Positions 16,932 to 25,263 of a stretch of 64,000 nucleotides of DNA are shown here, one piece after another (within the stretch, counting starts at the first letter, position 1; each line of letters starts with the position of its first letter). The translations under genes were made by a program, and so were the position numbers. The DNA is from JBCCFW01 sp039029535 (GTDB lineage Bacteria > Acidobacteriota > JBCCFW01). The DNA lies in contig JBCCFW010000021.1 in NCBI GenBank assembly GCA_039029535.1, positions 3,539 to 67,538 on the forward strand, read 5' to 3'. The notes beneath the pieces were generated by a model that saw only the letters and a program-made list of their open reading frames with translations, did not search any database and was not told the DNA's origin.

Positions 16932-18565
16932 GACTCGAACCCGACTCCCCGCTGACCCAGGACTGCTTCGGCTGCGTGAATCCCCCAGTACTGCGCCTCT
17001 TCGAAGAGCGGCAGGCCCGACAGCTCCGCGTGCGCGAAGTGGACGCGCCCCAGGGGCTCCGAGGCTCGACGCAGGGCTTCGCTGAAGAGGAAGCCAGGCG
17101 AGGGTCGCACCATCGCGTGACCGTGGACGCGGACGTCGACCCGCTCGATGAGCTCGGGCAGCTCCGGATGCGCCTGACTCAAGTCGGCGACGATCTCGTG
17201 GACCCACTCGTCCCAGGTTCGGTCGTGAAGCTGTCGTCGCGTCGTGACCGGGTCGTCGGTGGGGAACGGGCGGTAGTAGGTCCACACCGTCGGCCCGTGA
17301 TCGCTGCCGAGCTGATGCGTCGCGCTGACGTAACCGAGCGAGGGGCTGTCGAAGAGGACGTTGTCCCAACACTCCGGGTAGCCGTCCGGGAACGGTCGGT
17401 CGCTCAGGGTCAGGTTCGCGACCACCCAGGAGCCGTGCTCGAAGGCGGACAGGAACGACGGTGGCTGACCTTGCCAGGGCACGAGGAGCCTCGACAGCAC
17501 GAAGCGAGGCGCGGCGACGATGACCTGCTGGGCGCGGTAGCCCTTCATCTCGTCGCGCGCGACGTCGAGCACGTCGACCTCGACACCCTCCTCACCCGGG
17601 TCGATGCGCAGGGCGGCGTGTCCCAACGCGAGCCGATCGCCGACCCCTTCCGCCATGTGCGCGACCAGCCGCCCGTTGCCCTCGGGCCAGGTGAGGACCT
17701 CCGGCTGCTCGCCCGTGTCGGCGTTCATCCGCGACGCGTGGTAGTGGATGCCGGCCCAAGCCGAGGTCTGCTCGAGGCTCGTGCCGTAGTCGTCCCGACA
17801 GCCGTACTCCACCCACCAGCGCACGCGCTCGGAGCGAATGCCGACACGGTCGAGATGCTGTGCCATGGAGAGGGTGTCGAGCTCCCTCACGATCGGCGCG
17901 TCCGAGCCGAGAGCGCGCGGGATGACGAAGGCCGGTCGACCTCGCTCGTCACGCCAGGCGGCCCAGCGACGGACGTCCTGGCGGAAGAGCTCGCGCTGCT
18001 CGCGGTCCTCCTCCGTCTCACCGACCGACGGGAAGAGCCCCTCGATCCACGCGCCTCCCTGGAAGAGCCGCTCTTGAGGCGCCCGACACAGGACCTCCTC
18101 GGCCCAGAGCGGTCGACCCTCATCGTCGCGGCCCTCCATCGCACCGACCTCGTCGAGCAGGGTGACCAGCGGACGGTTGGCCACGGGCGGGACCGGCACG
18201 TAGTGGCCACCCCAGGGGTAGGCCGTCACGGGTCCCTTCCCCGACGACGACGTGCCTCCCGGCGTCGAGCCCAACTCGAGGACACGGTAGTCGCGGAGGC
18301 CCGCATGGTCGCAAGCCCAGGCAGCCGACAGGCCGGCCACGCCGGCACCGAGGATCAGGAGCTCCGCCGACTCGAACGACTCCGGGCGGCCGAACCCACC
18401 GTCGCGCAGCCGATGTCCGACCCCGCGGTGATCGTCGACGAGCGAGCCGACCAGGGTGGCTGAGCCACGACGCGGCCTGCCCGGCGAGCAGGCCACGACC
18501 CCGAGCCCCATCAACCCTGCCAGCAACTCGCGTCGCGACAGCGAGCAGGACCCGGGCTCGCTCAC
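16919..18565 (-). CDS. Exported FAD-dependent amine-oxidase-like lipoprotein
   Basis: A 548-aa flavoprotein. The N-terminus has SRRELLAGL followed by a lipobox ending in VVAC (C26), so it is probably a Tat-exported, folded, FAD-loaded lipoprotein. The Rossmann motif ILGAGVAGLSAAW is at ~71-83, then ELGSTPGGTSSS, and a C-terminal FAD-contact region (VHFAHAELSG, AVLGQRG). The overall fold is that of flavin monoamine/polyamine oxidases and NAD(P)-binding Rossmann proteins. ATG 18565 overlaps the upstream aminopropyltransferase stop (ATGA). A periplasmic oxidation of a polyamine or polyamine conjugate is inferred from the neighbours, not shown. Confidence 0.72.
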   Translation of the reverse strand: MSEPGSCSLSRRELLAGLMGLGVVACSPGRPRRGSATLVGSLVDDHRGVGHRLRDGGFGRPESFESAELLILGAGVAGLSAAWACDHAGLRDYRVLELGSTPGGTSSSGKGPVTAYPWGGHYVPVPPVANRPLVTLLDEVGAMEGRDDEGRPLWAEEVLCRAPQERLFQGGAWIEGLFPSVGETEEDREQRELFRQDVRRWAAWRDERGRPAFVIPRALGSDAPIVRELDTLSMAQHLDRVGIRSERVRWWVEYGCRDDYGTSLEQTSAWAGIHYHASRMNADTGEQPEVLTWPEGNGRLVAHMAEGVGDRLALGHAALRIDPGEEGVEVDVLDVARDEMKGYRAQQVIVAAPRFVLSRLLVPWQGQPPSFLSAFEHGSWVVANLTLSDRPFPDGYPECWDNVLFDSPSLGYVSATHQLGSDHGPTVWTYYRPFPTDDPVTTRRQLHDRTWDEWVHEIVADLSQAHPELPELIERVDVRVHGHAMVRPSPGFLFSEALRRASEPLGRVHFAHAELSGLPLFEEAQYWGIHAAEAVLGQRGVGFESWLS

Positions 18566-20151
18566 CCCAGGGACTCCCAGTCGTCGGTGTAGTAGCGCAC
18601 GAGGAGCTGATCGTTGAGCCGGTTGACGTCGACCGGCACCGGCGCGAGGTCGGGGCCGAACACGAACAGGCTCGGCAAGGTGTCACCGTCGAGGAAGCGG
18701 AGCCCGTCGGGCAGCGGACGACGTCGCGTCATCGGATCCGCCTCGCCGGACTTCAGGGCCAGCGAGAAGCCCCACTCGCCGAAGGACGGCACCGCTGCGT
18801 GGAAGGGATGGACACCGAAACCGGCCGACTCGAGCGTCTCCTGAATGCACCAGAAGGACCGACGGGCGAAGAGCGGCGAGGTGCACTGGATGGCGGCACC
18901 TCCGGCCGGGTCGAGCCTCTTCTCGAGCTGACGATAGAAGCGACGCGTGTAGAGCTTGCCGAGCGAGAAGCTCGACGGGTCGGGGAAGTCGACGATCGCC
19001 GCGTCGAAGAGGCTCTTCTCTTCCGCGATCCAGGTGAACGCGTCGGCGTTGATGACGGTGACCCGCGGAGAGTGCAGGGCGTCCTCGTTGAGTCGTCTCA
19101 GCAGCAGGTTCTGTCGGGCGAGCTCGGTGATGGCGGGATCGAGATCGACCAGCACGATCTCCTCCACCTCGTCGTAGCGGAGGATCTCGCGCACCGCGAG
19201 ACCGTCACCGCCGCCGAGCACCAGCACCCGCCTGATGCGAGGCAGGTTCCCCAACAAGGGATGCACCAGCGCCTCGTGATAGCGGTACTCGTCGACCGAC
19301 GCGAACTGCAGGTTGCCGTTGAGGAAGAGCGAGAAGCGCGGACCCGCCTGCGTCATGACGATGCGCTGGTAGCGACTGGTCTGCGCGTGGACGATGGTGT
19401 CGTCGTGGAGCTGGTCCTCCGCCAGCGTCGTCATCCGGCCCGCCTGCGAGTAGGCCAGGGTCAGCAACACGATCACCGCCACCGCCCGGACTCGCAGGAA
19501 GCTCGCATCCCGCAACGCGGGCAGCAGCCAAGTCGACCACAGGCCGACCAGCGCGTTGGCCAGGCCGAACAGCAGCGAGGTGCGGATCAGGCCGAGGTGC
19601 GGCACGAACAGGAGCGGGAAGAGCAGCGAGGCGACCAGCGCTCCGAGGTAGTCGAAGGTCAGCACCTGTGCCACGAGATCGCGGAACTTCACCGCCTTCT
19701 CGAGGATGCGCAAGATGAGCGGGATCTCGAGCCCGACCAGGATCCCGATGAGCGCCACCAGCCCATAGAGCCACAGCCGGAAGGCGCCGGGCCAGTTGCC
19801 GAAGACCAGGAAGAGCAGCGGCGCGGAGCAGCCGCCGATGAGCCCCACCGCCAGCTCGATCTCGACGAAGCGATGCGAGAGACGTCGCTGGATGAACTTC
19901 GACAGGTACGAGCCGACCCCGAGCGCGCTCAGGTAGCAGCCGATGACCGTCGAGAACTGGGTGATCGAGTCACCCAACACGTAGGACGCGAGCGTCCCAG
20001 CCACCAGCTCGTACGTGAGCCCGCAGGTCGCGATGACCAGGACGGTCGCGTAGAGCAGCGGCGAGCGAAGGGGCGGCTCGGCCTCGGGCGTCGCGAGCCC
20101 GGGAGGGGGCTCGACCACGCCCTCGTCGTCAACCTCCGATGGCTGCGGCAA
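18562..20151 (-). CDS. Membrane-fused spermidine-synthase-like aminopropyltransferase
   Basis: A 529-aa protein. Residues ~30-235 form about seven transmembrane helices. Residues ~250-470 are a spermidine/spermine-synthase domain with the SAM/dcSAM motif VLVLGGGDGLAVREIL (310-325), the DEYRYHEALVHP substrate loop (287-298) and VDFPDPSS (387-394), where the catalytic Asp of aminopropyltransferases lies. The enzyme should transfer an aminopropyl group from decarboxylated SAM to an amine. The membrane half suggests that the acceptor, product or partner is in the membrane. It overlaps DUF350 upstream by 23 bp and the FAD oxidase downstream by 4 bp. Aminopropyltransferase activity is likely but the acceptor is unknown. 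Confidence 0.8.
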   Translation of the reverse strand: MPQPSEVDDEGVVEPPPGLATPEAEPPLRSPLLYATVLVIATCGLTYELVAGTLASYVLGDSITQFSTVIGCYLSALGVGSYLSKFIQRRLSHRFVEIELAVGLIGGCSAPLLFLVFGNWPGAFRLWLYGLVALIGILVGLEIPLILRILEKAVKFRDLVAQVLTFDYLGALVASLLFPLLFVPHLGLIRTSLLFGLANALVGLWSTWLLPALRDASFLRVRAVAVIVLLTLAYSQAGRMTTLAEDQLHDDTIVHAQTSRYQRIVMTQAGPRFSLFLNGNLQFASVDEYRYHEALVHPLLGNLPRIRRVLVLGGGDGLAVREILRYDEVEEIVLVDLDPAITELARQNLLLRRLNEDALHSPRVTVINADAFTWIAEEKSLFDAAIVDFPDPSSFSLGKLYTRRFYRQLEKRLDPAGGAAIQCTSPLFARRSFWCIQETLESAGFGVHPFHAAVPSFGEWGFSLALKSGEADPMTRRRPLPDGLRFLDGDTLPSLFVFGPDLAPVPVDVNRLNDQLLVRYYTDDWESLG

Positions 20152-20350
20152 CGATGATGCTCAACGCGATCAGGAAGCCCGCGAGGATGACCCCGAGAGC
20201 GGTGTTGTGGTCGTCCTCGATCTCCTTGCGAATGGAGAACGGGAGGATGAGCTCGACCACCCAGAACAGGCCACAGAGAGTCACCGCCCCGACCACCGCG
20301 TAGAGCACCGAGGCGGCCAGGGGGCCGGCGTGTTGCGCCAAGAAGTCCAT
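20129..20350 (-). CDS. DUF350 membrane protein (YjfL-like)
   Basis: A 73-aa protein with two or more transmembrane helices and the DUF350 signature (KEIEDDHNTALGVILAGFL). E. coli YjfL belongs to this family and sits beside the glutathionylspermidine-synthetase-like yjfC, which independently ties DUF350 to polyamine-related operons. ATG 20350 overlaps the stop of the 69-aa gene (ATGA). Confidence 0.82.
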   Translation of the reverse strand: MDFLAQHAGPLAASVLYAVVGAVTLCGLFWVVELILPFSIRKEIEDDHNTALGVILAGFLIALSIIVAAAIGG

Positions 20351-20559
20351 CACTTGCCTCCGCGATAGCCACTGCTGTAGTACGCGCCGTGACCACCACC
20401 ACTGGACCGCACGGGTGCGGGTCGTGCCGTCACCACGTTGGGTCCCTTCAGGGTATTCGGCTCGAACGATCCGCCCAAGCCCATCCAGTCGGACAAGCCG
20501 TGAACGGAGACCACGCCGAGACACAGCCACCGGAACAGGTTCTTGCCCTTCTTCACCAT
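20350..20559 (-). CDS. Small membrane-associated protein of the polyamine module
   Basis: A 69-aa protein: Lys-rich start (MVKKGKN), one hydrophobic stretch (LFRWLCLGVVSVHGL), and a Gly/Ser/Tyr-rich C-terminal tail (SSGGGHGAYYSSGYRGGK). The family is not recognised. It sits between the DUF4178 and DUF350 genes, with an ATGA overlap to DUF350. The basic tail might bind an anionic surface. A real gene is inferred from its tight coupling. Confidence 0.6.
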   Translation of the reverse strand: MVKKGKNLFRWLCLGVVSVHGLSDWMGLGGSFEPNTLKGPNVVTARPAPVRSSGGGHGAYYSSGYRGGK

Positions 20560-20582
20560 CGTCGTCCTCTCACCATCGGGCG

Positions 20583-22472
20583 TCAGCCCTCATCGCTCTC
20601 GGCCCATCGCCGCGACTCGAAGCTGCTGTTGCGTACCGACAGGATGAAGGGCCACACCCAGAGCAAGAAGCCCAGGAAGACGGCCCGTCCTCCGTTGGTC
20701 ACTCCCGTCCGCACCGACACGCGGTAGTCGCGCGGCGGCGACGGAGCCTGCTCGGGGAAGTCCGGCGTGAGCTGCAAGACGTAGTCTCCCGGCGGCACGC
20801 CGGCCAGCACCGCGCTGACCCTCGTCCTCTTCGAATGAGGGTGGTAGTCGTGGACCATGAGGTTCACGGCCCGACGGTCTCCACTCTCCTGGTGGATCAG
20901 CAGTCCCGAGAGACGGATCCAGTAGTCCTTGAGGTTGCTGTTGAGCGTGATCTTCGTGCGTCCTCGCCGAAGCTCGAAGGGATCGCTCCGATAAGTGCCG
21001 GCCTCGGCCGTTTGGGCCTGCGGTACCGGGAAGCTTCGGTCGAAGACCTGACCCGACCGCGCCGACACGAAGAACTGGAAGGCGAGCAGCAGCACGGTCG
21101 CCAGCAGCGCGCTCTTGGCCGCGGACTTGGCCCGGACGCCGAGGTCGGTCGGTTGATGCGGGGCGATGCCCTGCTGCATCGGCGGACTGCCCTCCATCCC
21201 GAAGGCCGACCACAGGGTCTCGGCGTCGACGTAGGTGCCGAGGCTCCAGTTGATCTCCTGAGCGGTGCGCTCGGCCGAGACCATGTAGGGCGGCCGGATG
21301 TAGTCGGCGGTGCTCGACGTGTCGCCGACCGAGACCTGCCAGTAGAGCTCGCCGAGCACCTGGGAGACGATGGCCTCACCGGACTGGAAGCGCTTGTAGC
21401 TCTCACCGCGAAAGTGAACCTTGCGGTAGGCGTCGCCCACCTCGGCAGCGCTGATTGGCTCCACGAATGACCAGTGGCCGTTCTGATAGGTCAGCCAGCG
21501 GAAGCCTTCCTGGGCCGAGTGAAGCAGGTACTCCTGCCAGTAGTAGCGGGTCCCGTAGACCTCGACGTACTTGACGATGTGGCCGATCGCCGCCCACTCC
21601 ACGCCGCGCAGCCGGCCCTTCGTGCCGAGCGGGATGTGGGGCTTGATGGCCACCCGCTCCCGCGCGCTGAGGATCTCGAAGTCCTTCTTCGCGTCGAGCA
21701 ACGAGCCGCACCAGGGGCAGCCGACCCTCTGCGTCTCGTCGGGCAGGGTGATCTCGAGCGGGCCGCCGCACTGCGGGCAGGTGAGCGTCTTCGCCGCCGC
21801 GGCCGTGGCCCGTTCATCCTGGTCGGGGAGATCGACCTTCGAGAAGCCGAGCTCCGACAACGCGATCTCGCGGCCGAGGTAGACCGCCTCGCAGCTCTCG
21901 CCGGTCCCGTAGTCCAGCGTGCCAAAGGTGTTCTTCGGCCCCTGGATGTCGGCGTAGTTGAGCAGCGCACCCGGCTCGACGGCGCTCGGCAGCTCGCCGG
22001 CGGCGGCCATGAAGCGGGCCTGCCGCACCTCGGCGATGACCCAGGTGCCGTGCGAGCCGAGGTCGACGGTCTCCCCTGGGTCGTGCTCGGAGAAGGAGGC
22101 CAGGGGCGGCACGTCGATGCCGTGGACGAGGTGGAACTTGCCCTGCGACTCCGAGAGCCAGGCGTGATGGCCGTCCTCGAAGGCGAGGTGCCACTCGTCC
22201 CAGGTGCCAGCGCCGTGGTCGAGCTGGAGTCGCCCGACGACCTGGAAGCGACCCTCTTCTTTCGTGCGCCCCTCGATTCCGATGCTGAGGAGCGAGGGAG
22301 TGGGGATGAGCTGGGCGACCTCGCCCAGGGTGGCCAGGTCGACCCCCTGCCGCACCACCGCCGACGAGCACGCGGGGCACACGGCCATGACCGAGTCGCC
22401 CAGCCGGAAGGTCACCGGCGAGCCGCAGCTCGGACAGGGGGCCTCGTAGCCGGCGAGGCTGGCACCGCTCAC
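20583..22472 (-). CDS. DUF4178 protein with two zinc ribbons
   Basis: A 629-aa protein. A CPSCG...CPACSS zinc ribbon (C13, C16, C32, C35) and a second, CPQCGG...CPWCGS (C232, C235, C252, C255), precede two DUF4178-type beta domains (~60-200 and ~270-420). The C-terminal half carries two transmembrane helices (~467-490 and ~600-615) flanking a beta-rich, probably extracytoplasmic region. GTG 22472 overlaps the SpeD stop (GTGA), which decides this start over an upstream in-frame codon. DUF4178 proteins often neighbour DUF350 and AdoMet-decarboxylase genes; their biochemical role is unknown to me. Confidence 0.77.
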   Translation of the reverse strand: MSGASLAGYEAPCPSCGSPVTFRLGDSVMAVCPACSSAVVRQGVDLATLGEVAQLIPTPSLLSIGIEGRTKEEGRFQVVGRLQLDHGAGTWDEWHLAFEDGHHAWLSESQGKFHLVHGIDVPPLASFSEHDPGETVDLGSHGTWVIAEVRQARFMAAAGELPSAVEPGALLNYADIQGPKNTFGTLDYGTGESCEAVYLGREIALSELGFSKVDLPDQDERATAAAAKTLTCPQCGGPLEITLPDETQRVGCPWCGSLLDAKKDFEILSARERVAIKPHIPLGTKGRLRGVEWAAIGHIVKYVEVYGTRYYWQEYLLHSAQEGFRWLTYQNGHWSFVEPISAAEVGDAYRKVHFRGESYKRFQSGEAIVSQVLGELYWQVSVGDTSSTADYIRPPYMVSAERTAQEINWSLGTYVDAETLWSAFGMEGSPPMQQGIAPHQPTDLGVRAKSAAKSALLATVLLLAFQFFVSARSGQVFDRSFPVPQAQTAEAGTYRSDPFELRRGRTKITLNSNLKDYWIRLSGLLIHQESGDRRAVNLMVHDYHPHSKRTRVSAVLAGVPPGDYVLQLTPDFPEQAPSPPRDYRVSVRTGVTNGGRAVFLGFLLWVWPFILSVRNSSFESRRWAESDEG

Positions 22473-22846
22473 GGCAGGCCCCGCTCGATGCGGCGCAGCC
22501 GCACGGTCTCGGCGCCGAGGAGCTCGGCGAGCCGCTCTTCCCAGGGCCACTCCGGCCGGGGCCGGCAGCAGTAGAGGTTGAAGGCGGCGAGACCGGTCTC
22601 GGGGAAGGTGTGGCAGCTCAGGTGGGATTCCGTGAGCATGAGCAGGCCGGTCACGCCTCCCGGTCCCGGGAAGACGTGCCAGCGGGTCTCACCGAGGGGC
22701 TTGAGGCCCTTCTCCTCGACCACGCGGTCGAAGACGGCGGTGAGCGTCTCCACCGAGCGGAGGGCCTCCGGACGACAGCCGGCCGCGTCGACCACCCACT
22801 CGACTCCGGTCGTTCCGGGATCCCCCATGCGCTCCCTTCTCTCCAC
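22469..22846 (-). CDS. speD: SpeD-like pyruvoyl S-adenosylmethionine decarboxylase
   Basis: A 125-aa prokaryotic-type AdoMet decarboxylase proenzyme. The self-processing site is TESHLSCHTFPE: cleavage before S74 would create the pyruvoyl group, and H79 matches the processing His. The segment FNLYCC aligns with the catalytic-Cys region. It would supply decarboxylated SAM to the aminopropyltransferase 2.3 kb downstream. A start at 22828 is also possible (MGDPG). Some SpeD homologs have changed to ornithine or arginine decarboxylases, so the substrate is not certain from sequence alone. Confidence 0.83.
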   Translation of the reverse strand: MERRERMGDPGTTGVEWVVDAAGCRPEALRSVETLTAVFDRVVEEKGLKPLGETRWHVFPGPGGVTGLLMLTESHLSCHTFPETGLAAFNLYCCRPRPEWPWEERLAELLGAETVRLRRIERGLP

Positions 22847-22993
22847 TCCCGGCCGCAGGCCCCGACAGACGGGCCTCCGGTGCGGGCGCCAAGCCTAGCA
22901 AGGGCACGGGGTCGCGAGGAACCGGGCCCGTGGACGATGAGGGGTCTACGCGCAGAGAGCGCGAAGGTTGCCAGCGGGCCCGCGGAGACGGGA

Positions 22994-24313
22994 TCAGCTC
23001 ATCGCGAGCATCCGACCCGCGGCCGAGAGACCCGCCTGGAAGGCGCCGCCAATGGTCCCGTAGGCGTTGATCGAGAGCGCCTCGCCACCGAAGAAGACCC
23101 CGGCCATCTTGAGCGGCTGGTCGGCCAGGATGATGCGCGCGGCTCCACCACCGGGTCGCGCGAAGGAGTAGGCCCCCAGGCTGTAGGGGTCCGCGCCCCA
23201 GCTCGTCACGTAGGGCGGCGTCTCCTTGGAGAGCTGCGCGATGGCGTCCTCCCCGAAGACGTCACGAGCGACCTCGACGGCGGCCTCCACCGACGCCGAG
23301 TGCTCCAGCCGGGAGAGAGCGCTCGCCATGCTCCCACCGAAGTACACGACGGCCAGGTTCTTCTGGGTGCCTTGGAAGTTGGTGGCGTACGTGTTCGTTC
23401 CGTACAGCCCGCTGCGGACGATGCTCGCGTTCTTCTCGGTCGTGGATTCCGGAAGGAGAACGCGGTACTGCGTCGGCTGGGTCGCCGCGCCATCGAACAG
23501 GAGGGCGACCTTGTGGTAGCTGCCCAGGGGGAGGAGCTGGAAGTTGTCGGCCACCTCGGGTGGCAGCTTCGGCACGAAGCGAATGCGATCGGCGTTGAGC
23601 ACGCCCGTCGGCACCGTGACGAGCACCGCATCCACCTCGAGGCGCCCCACCGAGTCGGCGAGGATCGTGATGCTCCCCCGACGGCTGTAGTCGATCTCTT
23701 TCACCGGGGCCTTGCGGCAAAACTCGACCCCGGCTTCTTGCAAGCGAAGAGCGTAGGACTCCGCCAACACGCCGAGCCCGCTCACCGGCACCATGTTGCC
23801 CCCGCTCAAGCCACTCCCGCTGCGGGAGCGATCCACGCAGGAGAAGCTCCAGAGGTCGGTCGCCTCCTCCAGGGAGCCGACCATGGCAGCCGCCTGCGGG
23901 TAGTACTTGTCGTCCTGACGGGACTCGACGGCCTTGCCGGCAGGCACGTCGTGCCCGGCGCTTCCGACCTCGCAGATCGCCTCGTCGAGCGTCTCCTGCT
24001 CCTCGGAAACGGCGGTGTAAGCCTCGCCCGAGACCACTCCAGCCTTGGCGAGGTAGTGACGAGAGTCCGGAGCTGGCCGGGTCGGGATGCGCATCTTCGC
24101 AGCGACCTGGGTCCACTCGTTGGAGTTGGAGTAGTGGATCCACTGGGCACCCTCGTCGAAGGGCACGCCGAAGCGATCGATGGTCGACATCCGCCCGCCG
24201 AGTCGCTCGCGGGCCTCGAGCACCGTGACCCGCAGGCCGTTCTCACGAAGGAGCGCCGCCGCCGCCAGCCCGGAGGCTCCCGCTCCGATGATCGCCACGT
24301 TCCGATAGGGCAT
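22994..24313 (-). CDS. Flavin monoamine/polyamine oxidase-like protein
   Basis: A 439-aa flavin amine oxidase. It has the N-terminal FAD motif VAIIGAGASGLAAAALL, then LEARERLGGRMST (GGR diphosphate motif), the TSWGADPYSLGAYSFARPGG segment characteristic of plant/yeast-type polyamine oxidases (read in parts), and the C-terminal FFGGEALS...GTIGGAFQAG FAD-contact region. No signal peptide is seen, so it is probably cytoplasmic. It lies 147 bp upstream of speD on the same strand and may open the polyamine module. It would oxidise a secondary or primary amine, releasing an aldehyde and H2O2; the substrate is inferred from context. Confidence 0.8.
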   Translation of the reverse strand: MPYRNVAIIGAGASGLAAAALLRENGLRVTVLEARERLGGRMSTIDRFGVPFDEGAQWIHYSNSNEWTQVAAKMRIPTRPAPDSRHYLAKAGVVSGEAYTAVSEEQETLDEAICEVGSAGHDVPAGKAVESRQDDKYYPQAAAMVGSLEEATDLWSFSCVDRSRSGSGLSGGNMVPVSGLGVLAESYALRLQEAGVEFCRKAPVKEIDYSRRGSITILADSVGRLEVDAVLVTVPTGVLNADRIRFVPKLPPEVADNFQLLPLGSYHKVALLFDGAATQPTQYRVLLPESTTEKNASIVRSGLYGTNTYATNFQGTQKNLAVVYFGGSMASALSRLEHSASVEAAVEVARDVFGEDAIAQLSKETPPYVTSWGADPYSLGAYSFARPGGGAARIILADQPLKMAGVFFGGEALSINAYGTIGGAFQAGLSAAGRMLAMS

Positions 24314-24468
24314 GGATCACCTCCGCGCGCTCGATCGTCGGACCGATCGCGACGAAGGCAGGGTGACAGGCGAGAGTTGCTCCGACTTGGCGTCGTCGGC
24401 CGAGAGAACGAGCACCGACTGCGATCGTCGGCGTCGCCTGCGGCAAGGCGCACCAGCCCTGGTCCGGG

Positions 24469-25263
24469 CTACTGGAAGAAGCGCTTCCGGAGCCGGTTCG
24501 GGACCACCAAGGCCAGGATCGCCGACAGGCTCAACAGCCACAGCGCGCTCACGCCCTGCTCGGGCCCCAACGGCCCCTGGCAGAGACCACGGCTGAGTCG
24601 CACCGCGTGATGCAGGGGCGTGAACCAGGCGATGGTCTCCCCGTGCGGGAAGCGACTCACCGGGAAGAAGATGCCCGAGAACAGGAAGAGCGGCGTGAGG
24701 AAGAGCGTGAAGTAGTACGAGTAGTGATCGATCTTCTTGATGATCGACGTGTAGAGCTGGCCGATCAGAGCGAAGGTCACGCCGATGAGAACGATGGCCA
24801 GCGGCATGAGCAGGGCCCAGGGCGAAGTGATCAGGGGATCGATGAAGAGCCCCATGCCGAGCACGACGATCAGGAACGCCAGCCCGTAGATGAGCGACCG
24901 GGCCACGGCCCACATCAGCTCGCCCAGGCAGACGTCCTCCACCTGGGCTGGCGTCGCCAAGTAGGCGTCGTAGAGCCGCGCGAAGGTCATCTTCACGAAC
25001 ATGTTGTAGGTCGACTCGAAGGTCGCCCCGTTCATCGCCGACGACGCCACCAGGCCGGGCGCGATGAAGGCGAGGTAGGTCTTCCCCTCGAGCCCACCCG
25101 AGATGTAGGCCCCGAGCCCCACCCCCATGCCCACGAGATAGAGCACGGGCTCGAAGAAGTTGGGGAGGATGTTGCTCTTCCAGGTGCGCCGGTACTCGGT
25201 GGCGTTGCGCATGAACACCGCCCAAGCCACACCCAGGTCATGGTCGGGAAAGAGCCGGCTCAT
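24469..25263 (-). CDS. ABC-2 type transporter permease (NodJ/DrrB-like)
   Basis: A 264-aa permease with about six transmembrane helices and the ABC-2 pattern (YRRTWKSNILPNFFEPVLYL at the N-terminus; LFLTPLFLFSGIFFPVSRFP near 180-200; an HHAVRLSRGL loop). ATG 25263 overlaps the ATPase stop by ATGA. It would form the membrane part of an exporter with the ATPase just upstream. Such pairs export polysaccharides, lipid-linked substrates or drugs; no substrate gene is adjacent. Confidence 0.85.
   Translation of the reverse strand: MSRLFPDHDLGVAWAVFMRNATEYRRTWKSNILPNFFEPVLYLVGMGVGLGAYISGGLEGKTYLAFIAPGLVASSAMNGATFESTYNMFVKMTFARLYDAYLATPAQVEDVCLGELMWAVARSLIYGLAFLIVVLGMGLFIDPLITSPWALLMPLAIVLIGVTFALIGQLYTSIIKKIDHYSYYFTLFLTPLFLFSGIFFPVSRFPHGETIAWFTPLHHAVRLSRGLCQGPLGPEQGVSALWLLSLSAILALVVPNRLRKRFFQ

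Noticed and set aside
16925..16960. tRNA-like GGTTCGAGTC
   Set aside because: It is inside the FAD oxidase 3' end; no acceptor stem, D or anticodon arm is visible.
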